A stretch of 64,000 bases of DNA from Dioscorea cayenensis subsp. rotundata (GCF_009730915.1 NC_052475.1:28147016-28211015), one strand, 5' to 3'; positions 36,301 through 48,420 are shown, counted from the first letter of the stretch. Notes: generated by a model from the letters alone, not told the origin. Made by a program: numbers and translations.

Positions 36301-38195
36301 ATCTTTCTTTTTCCATGAATAATGCCTGTCATTATTCTGACTAAAAAGCAATCATATGTGACAAGAAGATTGCATTTGATACACATAGACATAGTTTCTA
36401 ATACTTCCACATGATTTTGACAGAGATAAAGGAAACAGCATTTGTTTGATCAGTGCATGAAAAATGGTGTGTGTTTATATAAAACTTATCCAGATATCAT
36501 GAATTTATAGAGATGCAAACAAAACACATACAAAGACATGCATTTACACATTAACCCACAAGGCTGTTGTTTTGAAGCACATGCTTGCATAGAGCACTTT
36601 CTATAGACTCAAAGTAATTCCAGCTCACAAACAGCGTACAGGAAACCCACAAAGCAAAAGCACATAACCAGCAACCCTGGCACATAACCATTGCAAGTCT
36701 GCAATAGCAAGTACATATTACCATCGCAAAAGCAGAATCTAGAACATCATTTTTAATCTTCAAATCATTTGACACTTTTTCAACTTTGGCCTTATCTGGA
36801 GAAGAAAGAAGAAAAGCCAGGATTAAAATTTAAAACAAATTTTTAATTACCACAAAATATCCCCCGCCATAATCCCAAAAAACAACCTTTTGCGAGTTTC
36901 TCCTTCAAGAAGTGAAGCCGTTGGTTCATCTTTGACAGTTTCTCTGCCTGGACTATTCTCCAATTAACCTGGTCAGCGGCTTTTCTCTAAGAAAATGCTA
37001 TCAACAATGAGAATTATTGAAAAAAAGATGTGAAGAAACAAAGCCATAAAATTGATTAGTACAGCAGATGGATAAAATTTTTATGAAAGAAAGGACCCAT
37101 TTATGAATATCCCCAACCTTACAAGTAGCAACAGAAACTAATTCATTTCCCGTGATCATCATTCATTAAGCTCAATGTTTTCCCACACAATCAAATTACA
37201 AATAGTTGTCCCAGAGAGATACATAATATTGGGTAAAAAATTCAAAGCTTGCATATTAGGCTTATTAGCCTATCATCAACATGTCAACTCTGGTACACAG
37301 ATTCTCCTGACTGTACACATATGATAAACATAGAAGTAATATTTGACCAGATGTGTAGATTCAGTTCGTATGAGTGCACATCAGTAACTTGTTAACTTTT
37401 AAACTAATCAAGGAAATTAATAAATGCTGAGCAAAAATTAGCTAATATCATAGGAAGGATTAATTAGAATACAAATATTCTGTCTACAATTGAAATTATT
37501 ATTTGCTAAGGAAGCCATATGATTGACAGTTTGACACCCATTCACAAATTGATGACATCAACTAGCTTGTGATTGTTGATTAAATCCTACTTTGCAGTTA
37601 TATAGTAAACCTATATTGTATAAGCATCATAAGAATGTCATAAAGTATGTCAATGTACAAATTCTCAAAAAAGAAAAAAGAATGAAATGACTTCATTTAC
37701 AAGATTTATCAGCTAACCAATTTATGACCATCATGGAATATATGGTAAAGAAAGAAATAACAATAGTGGAGATGAGTAATCATCCAATCTAAAAATTAAA
37801 TACACCAGATAAATATATACAAGGGAGAACCATCAAAATATTGCACAAAATTCACGAATTAATTCAAGACGACAGAAAAGAAATAGAAGCTCGACTTAAC
37901 GATTGTCAACCAGATTGAACAAACAGAAATTTTCACTCACCCCAGCCACCAATTCTGCTGCCAGTTTTTTGTGCAGGGAATCCCGTTTACTCCTCGAAGG
38001 CTTCAACCTCGCATTGTAATCACTCAACCTTCAAAAAATCCAGCAAGAAAACAATAAAACCAATTGCGATTGTTCAAAAAACGAAGAATTTTGGCAAGGG
38101 TGAGAAGCTTTAGACCTGTGATTGACACAAACGGGGCAGATGCAGGCAAGATTGGACTGCTCGCACAACGCACAGGCACTCGGCTTCCTCGCCAT
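33374..38195 (-). CDS. ATG14: Autophagy-related protein 14 (PI3-kinase complex I subunit)
   Basis: Twelve minus-strand exons: 38195-38116, 38028-37941, 36986-36887, 36795-36722, 36253-36182, 35875-35798, 35681-35557, 34882-34810, 34695-34634, 34553-34173, 33776-33677, 33574-33374. All are GT-AG and join in frame to 477 residues, close to Arabidopsis ATG14a/b. The N-terminus has paired cysteines, C8xxC11 and C20xxC23, the conserved Atg14 cysteine repeat. Residues about 28-150 are charged and heptad-like (coiled coil expected to bind Beclin1/ATG6 and VPS34). The central part includes ARLPRGLDPHSVPSEELAAS and FIPRQNFCSS; the tail ends PPPPSQVEDTEHWTRAMF, as in plant homologues recalled from memory. 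The protein would direct the VPS34 lipid kinase complex to autophagosome formation. Plant databases often label it 'UV radiation resistance protein'. Alternative: the related UVRAG/VPS38 subunit, less likely given the cysteine motif. Confidence 0.9.
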
Positions 38196-38235
38196 CGTTC
38201 AAGCTTTCGATGAACTGATTTTCTCAAGGAAAACG

Positions 38236-38244
38236 TTAGGGTTT
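38236..38244 (-). promoter_or_regulatory. Telo-box in the ATG14 leader
   Basis: AAACCCTAA (minus-strand reading) lies about 40 bases upstream of the ATG14 start codon. A single copy, so the evidence is modest. Confidence 0.35.
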
Positions 38245-38449
38245 GAGATTGAAGAGGGAAAAACAAGGAAAAACTTCGCAGGAACCCCAAAAGCCGTGGC
38301 TCCGGGAGTCTCCGGAGCCGGGATAGAAGGAACGAATGGCCTACCTCACCGTCGGCGGCCAGTGTCGTCGAAATTCCAGCTCCCGGAGCTCGCGAGGACG
38401 GGGACAAGGGTATTTCCGTGCTCCTTCTTTCGAAGTTTTCTTTATTTGT

Positions 38450-40100
38450 TTATGTATTTTATTAATCTGGCATCTGAAGTTTATCTTCAATTTTTTTAAT
38501 ACTAATTTTTAAAATTTATATATTCATTTCAAATTCAGAATAGATACATTATAAATGAAAATTTATAAAAATAATAACTAACATATTTAATAATTAAAAA
38601 AAACTACTTATTATTTTATACGATATCGGCGCATGCTATTGTACTTATAATATATTATTTTGATTTTTTTATAATAAATTATGAATAAATTATTAGACTT
38701 TAAGAGTGGTATTATTTTGATTGTTAGTTCAAATATGAAAATAGTATTAAAAAAATATTTTTGTAAATACTTGTTTATATGGGGAAAAGTTTCAATCATG
38801 GTTTAATAATAATTGGAAATCTAGGCAAGCCACTCTTTTGCTCTGGCTAGAGAGTTTGCTGACTTATTTTTAATTATAACATTTTTTTAATAGAAAGAAA
38901 GAACTCCGAACCTCACTAGCATTCCAAATGCTGTTGTTTTATTGATTTTTTTTCTTTATCATGGATATAAAAACATTTATGAAAAAACAATTCAAAAGCA
39001 TCAGCTCAAAAAATTTACAATGTTAAAAAATTAAATTAATAGCCAACACACTCTCAACGAAAAAAATTAGTGGGATTGGATAATTGAATTATTGATGTAA
39101 CTCAACATTGAAATTTAGTTTAAGTAGAAATTAATAAAAAAATAATAATATCAAAATCAAATAACAGTATAGCATCCATCGGTGGGATTGGATAATAATA
39201 TAGCATTTCTTTCGGTTTTTTATCTTCTTGTTTTACCTTCTTTCTTCAATTAGTTTTGATTTTTGTTTAGTTTTAGTCAATTATGCTTGACTATTTCTCC
39301 AGTTTTTTTTTAAACACTGATTTATCTATATTTATTTTTTTAACATCTATAAAAAATAAGAGTTTTTTTTTTCAAAATAATTGTATAAACATTATACTTG
39401 CTCTAAAAAACTAATTGTATAAATAAATATTAATATACTCTAGTAATAAAAAATCAAGTTAATGTTTATAATATATTTTTTTATTAAGTTGAATTATAAT
39501 CTTGAAGTGGGCTTAAGAAGATGATAGGTAAAAATTATTTTTTAAAAAATAAATTTTATCATAAATTTGCATAAATAAAATATAAACACTATTTTTATGT
39601 GGACAATATAACTAAATATATAATTTTTATAAAGTGACAGATATAATTTTTGCAAATTTTACATATAAAAATAAAAGGGGAAACAAATTATAAGTTTATG
39701 AAAGTTTCAAAACGACAACTCTCTAACATTTGCATTTGTTAGACAACTTACATTTCAGTTAATACAGTTTACTTCGTCTTTATTCTATCTTACGAGTTTC
39801 CATTTAAAATATATAATTGTTATTTAACATAGCGTGTTTTTGTTTAATCACATAAATTTTAACTTAATATATTTAATATTTTCATTTAATATTATGTGTT
39901 TTTGTTTAAAAACGTGAGAGATATTTCCGTTAATGTAATTATTATTATAACAGAAAAATATGTTGTCAGAAAAAATAAAGGGACCTTCAGTGAATATTTA
40001 AACTCATAAGTTTTTTTTGTTTAATAAACAAATTTCAAAGGTATTATTTATTCATTATATTTGTCAAGGTTCAGAAGTACATATTTGATCAAATCAGAGC
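38450..40100. other. AT-rich intergenic DNA between divergent ATG14 and uS9 genes
   Basis: No gene was seen. A loose direct duplication of about 75 bp around GTGTTTTTGTTTAA lies at 39830-39915. The right end grades into the uS9 promoter. Confidence 0.55.
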
Positions 40101-40142
40101 CGTTAATTTCATATATTTAAATCCGAACACGATAAGTGCATT

Positions 40143-40158
40143 TTAGGGTTAGGGTTTT
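40143..40158 (+). promoter_or_regulatory. Double telo-box before the ribosomal protein gene
   Basis: TTAGGGTTAGGGTTTT lies 57-72 bases upstream of the start codon. Telo-boxes next to the transcription start are characteristic of plant ribosomal-protein genes and coordinate growth-linked expression (established knowledge). Confidence 0.75.
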
Positions 40159-40214
40159 GGTTATCCTCGAAGAGCTCCGACGCTTCAGCTCGCTTACTCT
40201 CATCAGCGGCGAAC

Positions 40215-40655
40215 ATGGCGGCGCCGGCGCCGAAGGAGTCCGTCCAGTGCTTCGGCCGCAAGAAAACCGCTGTGGCGGTGACCTACTGCAAGCGTGGTCG
40301 CGGCCTGATCAAAGTCAATGGCGTCCCCATCGAGCTCGTGAAACCGGAGATTCTACGGTACAAGGCCTTCGAGCCGGTCCTCTTGCTCGGCCGCTCCCGC
40401 TTTGCCGGCGTCGACATGCGAATCCGGGTACGCGGCGGTGGCAAGACTTCTCAGATATACGCTATACGCCAGAGCATCGCTAAGGCCCTTGTCGCTTTCT
40501 ACCAGAAGTACGTTGACGAACAGAGCAAGAAGGAGATCCGTGACATTCTCGTCCGCTATGATCGCACCCTCCTTGTCGCCGATCCCCGTCGCTGCGAGCC
40601 GAAGAAGTTCGGTGGACGCGGTGCTCGTGCTCGTTTCCAGAAGTCTTATCGTTGA
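40215..40655 (+). CDS. RPS16: 40S ribosomal protein S16 (uS9)
   Basis: A single-exon gene of 146 residues, the usual eukaryotic uS9 length. It carries [20 protein letters not shown] at the N-terminus, [30 protein letters not shown] in the core, and the invariant C-terminal basic tail [12 protein letters not shown] that reaches toward the P-site tRNA. The start MAAPAPKE is the first ATG after the telo-box leader. It is part of the cytosolic small ribosomal subunit head. Many plant S16 genes are intronless, so this need not be a retrocopy: it keeps a promoter-like leader and has no poly-A tail or damage. Codon use is GC-rich compared with the surrounding DNA. Confidence 0.98.
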   Translation: MAAPAPKESVQCFGRKKTAVAVTYCKRGRGLIKVNGVPIELVKPEILRYKAFEPVLLLGRSRFAGVDMRIRVRGGGKTSQIYAIRQSIAKALVAFYQKYVDEQSKKEIRDILVRYDRTLLVADPRRCEPKKFGGRGARARFQKSYR

Positions 40656-42009
40656 AAGGTTCTCTTCTTTTCGTTTCTGGACTTTGATCTGCCATCAAAT
40701 TTGAACATTTATTATGCTATAAATTTAGGTTTTTTCGGATGGACATATTTTGTTACGTTATGAATCATACTTTGCGCTTCCTTTAGTACTTGTTTTCTTG
40801 CTGCTTAGTGAATGATGATATTTGCTTGTTGTTAAAGCATTATGCTAATCAGGGAATGCTGGTTACTGAAATGTGAATCTTTGTGCTGTTATTTATGCAA
40901 GGTTGATGTTAAATGGATTCAATAAGATTAGAATGCATAGCTTCAATCTTGAAATTTGATCTCATAAAGTAGCTGCCTTGATCTTGCAGAAGCTTGTGTC
41001 TGAATGGGTTGTGGTGTTCTTTCCGTTTGTACTTCAATTGTTGTTCCAATTGTTGTTGATTTGTTCGGAACCTATTTTACTTCATATGGATTTGGAAACA
41101 AACTTAATATTGTGTGTTTTTCTTAGTTGTGGAGTAGTTTTAGGCTTTCAATTTGAAAACAGGATGATTAGTTTTGGAGAAAATAGGATTAGCCTTTGTT
41201 GTCACTAGTTGTGAATCTTGTGATACCCTTTTTTTCAAAGAGAAATTTGGAAATACATTGTGAGTGGATTGCCTGAATTAGTTGATGGGGGCTGGAAATT
41301 TTGTTTGCCATTTGCAAATGTTGAACTTCAGATTCGTTGGGAGAATTGAATGTTGGTTATATATATATATAGAGAAGTACTCGTAATATGTTCTATTCTT
41401 TTGTGGAATCAACTGAATAAGATCTCTGGAAGCTTAATTGAAAATCTTGACATGGATTCGGTAGCCTGGCCTTGGAAAAGGTATTGGAGAATTAGATGCT
41501 TAAAAGCTTCATTTTCTTCTTTCCTTAAAAACACTATTGATGCACACTGAGTTCTCTGTTACTGTGAGAGAAATTATTTGGTCTTTTAATTAGCTAGTTG
41601 GCTTATTTACAATGCAAATGCTTAATTTTGAGAATGTTTTCAATTTGATGATTGTGGGCTCAGCCTAGTTTGCCTGTGTCCAAAATAATTCAGATTGACA
41701 CCGAAAGTTGCATAGATAGTTAGATACAGGGAGCTGATCTTATACTTGTTCGTCAAGGGTTAGGCAACATTAAGGTCAAGACGAGCCTAAGCTTGTATAA
41801 CTGTATCGCATGTTTATTGCCCTGGAAAGTGCCCATTTATCTGGTATAGATTTTCATTCAGAGCTTTGGATAATAATAGAAGACAATGAATACAGGGATG
41901 ATGATTTCATAGTAGGAAATCAGATTTCAAGTGAATTTGGCATTTCCTGATGCAAAACGGAGCTAGCTGAGGTTATCATAATTCATTTAGGAGACAGGAT
42001 TATAAAATG
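40656..42009. other. uS9 3' UTR and intergenic DNA
   Basis: T-rich, with no further coding frame that I recognise; frames of 66-76 codons at 40978-41208 and 41350-41550 have no family features. Confidence 0.55.
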
Positions 42010-42381
42010 GTGACACCACATGGGACTATATCCCCTTGCAATTATAAATCACCACATCATATTAAATAGGAAATAGGATTTTTGAATGACGTTGATGACA
42101 AGTTGACATTCACGTCATCATCCACGTTATTTTTTTTATAAACTTTAAATTCAAATAGTATAAATCTCTAAATTTTAAAAATTTTAAACCCTACCTAAAC
42201 CTTTAAAATTTTATACCCTAAATCCTAAACCTAAGCCTGAAATCCTAAATAGTAAAATGCAAACCCAGTTTAGCATTTACAGGTTTAGATAATAAAAAAA
42301 AATATTTTTTTTTTAAAAGAAAGATAAAATTCTGATGTAGCAACTTATGATTTGAAGGGATAAAATCGTATGTGATGTCAC
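42010..42381. mobile_element. MITE-like element with imperfect terminal inverted repeats
   Basis: The left end GTGACACCACATGGGACTAT and the right end (reverse complement) GTGACATCACATACGATTTT continue with about 70% matching bases over some 54 bp (for example TATCCCCTT/TATCCCTTC and CACATCAT/CTACATCA). The interior is AT-rich with degenerate CCTAAAC/CCTAAAT repeats at about 42185-42250. No matching target duplication is visible, so it is old or mis-bounded. It could be a Mutator-type MITE. Confidence 0.5.
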
Positions 42382-43139
42382 AGTTTCATTGAATTCTAAT
42401 ACTTCATTTAGTAGTTATTGTTGCTATTAGCAATGCAGTAGTATTGATAATGATGCCAAATGAATAGGGATTGGTAGTTGCAGAAGGAAGGGCAGGTGAG
42501 CCTTATATATGTACTGCTTATAAATCATTAAACCTGAACTATGATAGAGAAACTGAGCTTGGAACACCGAGGTGAGATAAATCCTTCACCAGATCAATTC
42601 CTCTTGTCTAGAAATTTTGTGACAATCAATTTGAATGGAAGTAAATCAAAGTGAAGTATTGGATATCACTTGAGACATTGTACAGGGCTGTTGGTTTGGT
42701 TGCATGTTCTTTTGAGAACTGAGTTACATGCGACTTCAGTGTGTTGATCATCTGGCAAATTCAATATAGTAAATGCATTCCATCACAAGTGGCTGCTACA
42801 AGAAAAGCATTATTATTTTTAGTGATGATGAACAAATCCATTTACCTTTTTTTTGAAAATAACTCCTTGACATCAATCTGCAAGCTTTTTTGATAAACAA
42901 TATCCAAGCTGTGATTATATATATATATATATATATAATAATCAAAGGTGACGGATTCTCTAAAAAAGCTTCACTTTCTCAAAAGAGTCGTTCAAATTTC
43001 ACACTTCCCAAACATTGCTGAAAGTATGAATTTTAAGGACAAAATATCAATAATGATTGTCATTGGGATGGAAAATGCCAAAAATACCCCCAACAAAGGA
43101 GACAGGTGCCTCGTCTGCTCAATGTTTTTTTTCCCCCTT

Positions 43140-43400
43140 TCAACCACTGATGCTCGGCCTGGTAAAAAAACTGTATATGATGCTGGGCTCGTGCATGGAT
43201 CTTGCCGGAGAAAGGCACGTGGAGCTCTTGAAGACAAGGGGATAGCGATGCCGGCATAGACCAGTTAGGCCATGACCGGCTAGGGGAGCTTCACAACGGG
43301 TAGCAACAACTAACAAGCACCAGTATGGTGATTGCGGCATTTGCATGCAAAGCAGGGCTCAGGGGACCTCAGGGGAAGGTTGTTTGCTGATGAGGGAAAA
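43140..43400. other. Unexplained GC-richer island
   Basis: About 260 bases of balanced or GC-rich DNA inside an AT-rich tract. Frames in both strands are open for 60-100 codons, but they overlap one another and show no family motif. It may be part of an unrecognised transposon; clear terminal repeats were not found. Confidence 0.4.
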
Positions 43401-43601
43401 CAGGAATGATAGAGTACTTTGGGGGTTTTCACACGCCCAAGTTATTGGACTTTTTTATCAGAATAAAAATATTCAAGGACTTGTTAGTAATTTAATTTTT
43501 ACTTGAATTCCTAAAAGTTTATCATTTTTTTTTTTCAAAAAATTTACATATATATATATATATAAGGGATACCAAAGGGTTTATAGTTTAACAGTACTTA
43601 G

Positions 43602-43797
43602 TCTTATTGCAAACGAGGATGATCTTGAGTTCAAAACTTATTGGAAAACAATAACAATACTGCTAACAGTCGTCGACCTTAACCTCTCGTCCTTACTTGA
43701 TCTTATTACAAACGAGGGTGATCTTTGAGCTCAAAACTTATTGGAAAACAATAACAATATTGCTAATAGTCGTCGGTCTTAATCTCTCGTCATTACG
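43602..43797 (+). repeat. 99-bp tandem duplication
   Basis: Two adjacent copies of about 99 bp (starts at 43602 and 43701) share TTGGAAAACAATAACAATA and CTAA(C/T)AGTCGTCG, with roughly 10% difference. Confidence 0.85.
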
Positions 43798-43903
43798 AAG
43801 GGTATTGTTTTTGTCAATATATATATTTATATATAAGAGACAATTGTTTGTACATTCTTTTTCTAAAACATATCACGTATATCATCTAATGTATCTCTTC
43901 AAA

Positions 43904-43948
<45 letters not shown>
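43904..43948. repeat. (AAT)n microsatellite
   Basis: About fifteen uninterrupted AAT units. Confidence 0.95.
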
Positions 43949-44099
43949 TAGGCAAATTTCCTTGCTTTGTGTTGGTTTTTTTTTAGTTTTGTAAATGAAT
44001 AAAACAAATGCTAATAAAACAATACCTAATATGAGAACCATGTATAAAAAAAAAATTAGAGAAAAAAACGAAAGGTAGAAAAACTTAATTACAAAAATT

Positions 44100-45420
44100 A
44101 ATTATAAAACTAAAGGTATAAAACAAATATTTTTCAATCATTATAATTATTTTTGAATGTTTTTATGAAATATTAATACAGAAATCAATGAATGCAATTA
44201 AACTTTTCTATTAGTAATGTCATAATTAATGCAAACAAATATTTAAGTGCACTAGTATTTTAAAAAAAATTATAATTGTTCCTTGAAATGTTCTTAGGAC
44301 AGATTATACATCTACTTTAAATATATGTTCTTATAATTTGCTTACATATAGACCAAAGCAAATGCTTCTTTTCAATTATTACTTGCAAATTGGCCTAAAA
44401 AAGTCATGCTTAAATAACTCATAATAATGTAAACTGTTGGATTATATATTTCTACCAAACAAATATTTTCTAATCATTATTATTGCCTTTGAAAGGTTTA
44501 ATGAAATATTAATACAAAATTAATGAATGCATTAAAACCTTTCTATTAGTAATGCCATAATTAATGCAAACAAATATTTAAGTGCAATAATATTTTTAAA
44601 AAAAAATTATAATTGTTCCTTAAAATGCTCTAAAGACATATTATACATTACTTTAAATATATGTACTTCTAATTTGCCTAAATATTAACCAAAACAAATG
44701 CTTCTTTTCAATTATTACTTGCAAATTGACCTAAAAATATCATGGTTAAATAACTCATAATGATATAAATTGTTGTCATACATTTTTCTACAAAACAAAT
44801 ATTTTCAGTCATTATAATTTCTTTTGAAAGTTTTAATAAAATATTAATACAAAATTAATGAATGCAATTAAACCTTTCTATTAGTAATGCCATAATTAAT
44901 GCAAACAAATATTTAAGTGCAATAATATTTTTAAAAAAATTATAATTGTTTCTTGAAATGCTCTTAGGGCAAATTATATTACTTTAAATATATGTACTCA
45001 TAATTTGCTTACATATAAACCAAAGCAAATGATTCTTTTCAATTATTATTTGCAAATTGGTCTTAAAAAAATCAAGCTTAAATAACTCATAATAATGTAA
45101 TTTGGCATATATATTTCTACAAAAGCAAATATTTTTCAATCATTGTAATTGCCTTTGAAAGTTTGTAATGAAATATTAATATAAAATTGATGAATGCAAT
45201 TAAACCTTTATATTAGTAATGCCATAATTAATGCAAACAAATATTTAAATGTAATGATATTTTAAAAAGAATATTTATCATTGTTCCATGAGATGCTCTT
45301 TATTAGTAATGCCATAATTAATGAAAAATAATATTTAAATGTAATAATATTTTAAAAAATATTTATAATTGTTCTTTGAAATGCTCTCGGAGAAGATTAT
45401 ACATCTACTTTAAATACATC
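44100..45420. repeat. Tandem array of an approximately 335-bp AT-rich unit, about four copies
   Basis: The landmark ATTAGTAATG(C/T)CATAATTAATG recurs at about 44210, 44545, 44880 and 45211 (spacings 335, 335, 331), with a further partial copy near 45301. Each unit also has ATATTTAA(G/A)TG, AATTGTTCCTTGAAATG, TACTTTAAATATATGT and CTTTTCAATTATTACTTGC in the same order. Copies differ by perhaps 10-15%. No coding frame is present. Confidence 0.85.
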
Positions 45421-45425
45421 TATAG

Positions 45426-45465
<40 letters not shown>
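45426..45465. repeat. (ATA)n microsatellite
   Basis: About thirteen AAT units immediately after the tandem array. Confidence 0.95.
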
Positions 45466-45466
<1 letters not shown>

Positions 45467-45877
45467 GGGAATAAAATGATTAAAAAAATTTATTTGTAAC
45501 ATGGTTGGCACTTAGTTTAAGTATGGCACCAACTCACCTTCATCCAAACCGCCTCCATTTCCCGGTATGTTATTGTGTTTCTTGCTTTTCAGGGTATGAT
45601 GTTTTTCTTCATGTCCAGGGATTCCAACCGTAGTTGGATGATGATATCCAACATTATAACCATTAAATAAAATAAATTATTATTTGTTTTGAATCTATTA
45701 TTTTTATCTTCCAAATAGGTAACTCCTAGCTTGAGTGAGTACACTCAACGTTGAGGTGGTAGTGGCCAGTTGAATGAAAATTAGAATTTATACACTTATA
45801 ATCTGACCGGATAGCAAATGTTTTTGAGGGTGTAATTTAAAAATTAGGGTGGAGACACATCTAATTTAAGCAGGTAA

Positions 45878-46106
45878 ATTTTTTTTTTTTTTGAGGGAAA
45901 GAGCTTAGAAGAGCTTATTTATTAAAATAAGAAGAAAAAACAGGGATTAAAAACAAGTAACAAACTAACACAAAGACAAAAAGAGATAGCAAAAAAAAAG
46001 GAAAGACACAAGAGCAAGAATCAAAAAGAAAAGCCAGCTTCAATGAAGGTTTTCATAATCCATCGCGGGAGGTCGCGCCCGGTCAAGAAAAGATTGAGAT
46101 TGTCGT
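45878..46106 (-). mobile_element. 5'-truncated LINE insertion (3' tail) with 16-bp target duplication
   Basis: The insert is flanked by perfect 16-bp direct repeats TAATTTAAGCAGGTAA (45862-45877 and 46107-46122). Next to the left repeat is a run of T, i.e. a poly-A tail on the minus strand. The 229-bp body, minus strand, begins with a short frame (TGRDLPRWIMKTFIEAGFSF) followed by an untranslated, pyrimidine-rich tail. A poly-A tail, variable-length target duplication and 5' truncation are the marks of L1-type target-primed insertion. The perfect flanking repeat indicates a fairly recent event. A processed copy of a host mRNA is the alternative. Confidence 0.8.
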
Positions 46107-47309
46107 TAATTTAAGCAGGTAATTAACGGAAGAGCTAGAATGGATATACTTGTAATATAATTAGGTAGAGTATGATTTAAACCAAGTAAATGTATAATTT
46201 GAGTAGATAGTAAACACCTCTAAGCACATAAGAACTCATGCTTGTTCTTCACTATATTAACTACTAAGCTATTCTATATTCACTTCTGTTTATCCTCTTT
46301 CCTTCTCCCCCAACCTCTTAATATTTAAATTATTTAATTTACTTTTTTTTTCTCTCTTTTACTGTTGTTACTTTAATTTATGTAAGAAAAATGAGTATTG
46401 CTAATTGAATTCTATAACAAATATAAGATAATAAGAAGTAGAGGAAAAATATGAATAAAAAATGAAATATCTAAATATAAGAAGAAAAAAAATAATAGAG
46501 GGCTCATGCCAAAAATATTAAAAAATGGGAGAAAATAAAAGAAGAAGATAAAACGGAACAACTTTGTTATTATAAAAATTAAAAATTTGATTTGATATCT
46601 CCAAAGATCACATAAAAATTATAAGGAAAATTAGGGACCACCGGTCATTGCATGTTAAAAATATCTTTAAATTAATTTACAATTTTCTAATATCACACTA
46701 GGCCAATTTTACCATTTAATAAAAAGTCAAGTGATTATGTTGGAAAAGTACCGAATTGGATGTGAGTTATATGCAAATCACCATCTTTCTATTTTCACTA
46801 ATAAATTTTATGATTTTAATGGGGACACGTTTCAGCTTTTTTTTTTCCACTTTTTGTTTTCCTCTCTTTTATCCTCTTTTTATCTTCAGCAACCTTCAAT
46901 CATGGAGGTCCATATCTTGCTTATAATTTATTATTTCATTTATTTATTTGAGTGAAACGGAATCACAAATTCTAAGTCAGACAATAAATTAAAATTGTAA
47001 GGTGAAAGGTCTCTTTTTGTCCCTTGTCAGTGTTAATTATTGATTAGTGTGTTTGGTACCCATACCATGCATGATCTTATAATAATTCCCCTTTTATTCC
47101 ATTTTAACTTCACTGAATTTATCATTTATTTCATCTTCTTGTATAAAAGCCAAGATAGGACAACCGCTAGATGGTCTAATGAAAGTCATCATAAGTGGTT
47201 GAGTGATGGATGAATGGTGAGTGAATGGTACAAAATTGAATTTTATTTTTGTAGTGCTATATAATACTATGCAAATATACAATAGAAATATTATAGAAAT
47301 AATATATTA

Positions 47310-47530
47310 TTACTGTTTATCAGGTCTTTTGTGGGAGGAACCGTATTTTCTATCCCTCTAAAATTGGAAGGCAAGAGAGATTTACCATTATAAGATTGTA
47401 GTCATTATTATATTATCTTGGGTACATGTGGCATATCTTAATTACCCTGCATGTTATAGTAAATCTCTAAAAAGTCATTAAGTCACTGTAATTGGTGTAT
47501 CATTATACCTATCTGTCTTTTTGACACCCT
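47310..47530 (+). repeat. Dispersed repeat, copy A of a pair
   Basis: It shares with 53350-53460 the start GGTCTTTTGTG(G/A)GAGGA and the end TAAAT(C)..TAAAAAGTC followed by GT(A)A(T/C)T.GTGTA and ACCTATCTGTCTTTTTGAC, versus CTACTTGTCTATTGCTTGAC. Copy A is longer in the middle. The element class is unknown. Confidence 0.5.
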
Positions 47531-48314
47531 TTTATGAAGCCATACTTGGCTTCTGTAAATTTAAAAAAACAAAATTACTTGCTAACAAGTGAGATGCTTT
47601 CTTGAAAAATAAAAATAAAAAATAAAAAGTAGGGGAAAAGGCAACTCTCATTCTTATCCTTCTATTTGTTTTTCTATGTTTTCTTCATTTGTTGTCTACG
47701 GATCAAAAGGTTTTTATGTTTTTTCTTATATCCTATATATTATGATTTTAAATCTATACATATTATTGGTGTATAATCTACAAACAGTGTTTTAAGGAAC
47801 AATTAAATTTTTTTTATAACATTTAAGTTTTTATTTATATTACTTATAATATTAATAATTGAAAAATATTAATTACACCTAATTAATTACACAATAAATG
47901 TTCATAAGACTTTTGAAATCCAAAATATAAAATAGTTTCTGTAGTAGGAGTTGTTTAATTATATTTTTTTATATATGATATTGTCTCAAAACTCCTCATA
48001 AAATTTTAAAAACTCCGATGCGAAACCAGGAAAAATGGCTAGTTATTTAATTAAACCTTATAATATTACCTAACTCTGAATCAATGCATATTCTTCTCTT
48101 TTTTTTTTATCTTGAAATGTAGCTTCATTTATAATGAAAAAAAAATATCTAAAATTATAACCAACAAATCACAAGCATAGAAAAAGAAGTCAAATAATTA
48201 TTTTTTTTATGCCAAATATATATAAGACAAACGCTCCCCATTTAAGGGAAGTCATAGACGTGCATAAGCATGGAGCGTAACTACAAGCTCGATAAATACT
48301 TATACTTTTTTTTG

Positions 48315-48420
48315 TATGGATTTTGAGATTTGATCTCAGATCTTTTTTAAAAAGAACATCATACTTAAAGGACACATCACTAATAGGCCAAAAGACCATT
48401 GATTCTATTGGTTAACTTAT
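48315..48420 (+). repeat. Dispersed repeat, SINE-like (copy 2)
   Basis: TTGAGATTTGATCTCAGATC, then ACTTAAAGGACACATCACTAA, then CTATTGGTTAAC align with the repeat at 28820-28985. No tail or target duplication was identified. Confidence 0.4.

Noticed and set aside
40215-40655. uS9 gene as a processed retrocopy because it has no intron
   Set aside because: It keeps a telo-box leader, an intact frame and no poly-A tail; intronless uS9 genes are normal in plants.
42185-42250. Telomeric tract from CCTAAAC/CCTAAAT repeats
   Set aside because: Degenerate and confined to the interior of a MITE-like element.
43904-45465. CRISPR-like array
   Set aside because: The repeats are trinucleotide microsatellites and long AT-rich tandem units without spacer structure, in a eukaryotic genome.
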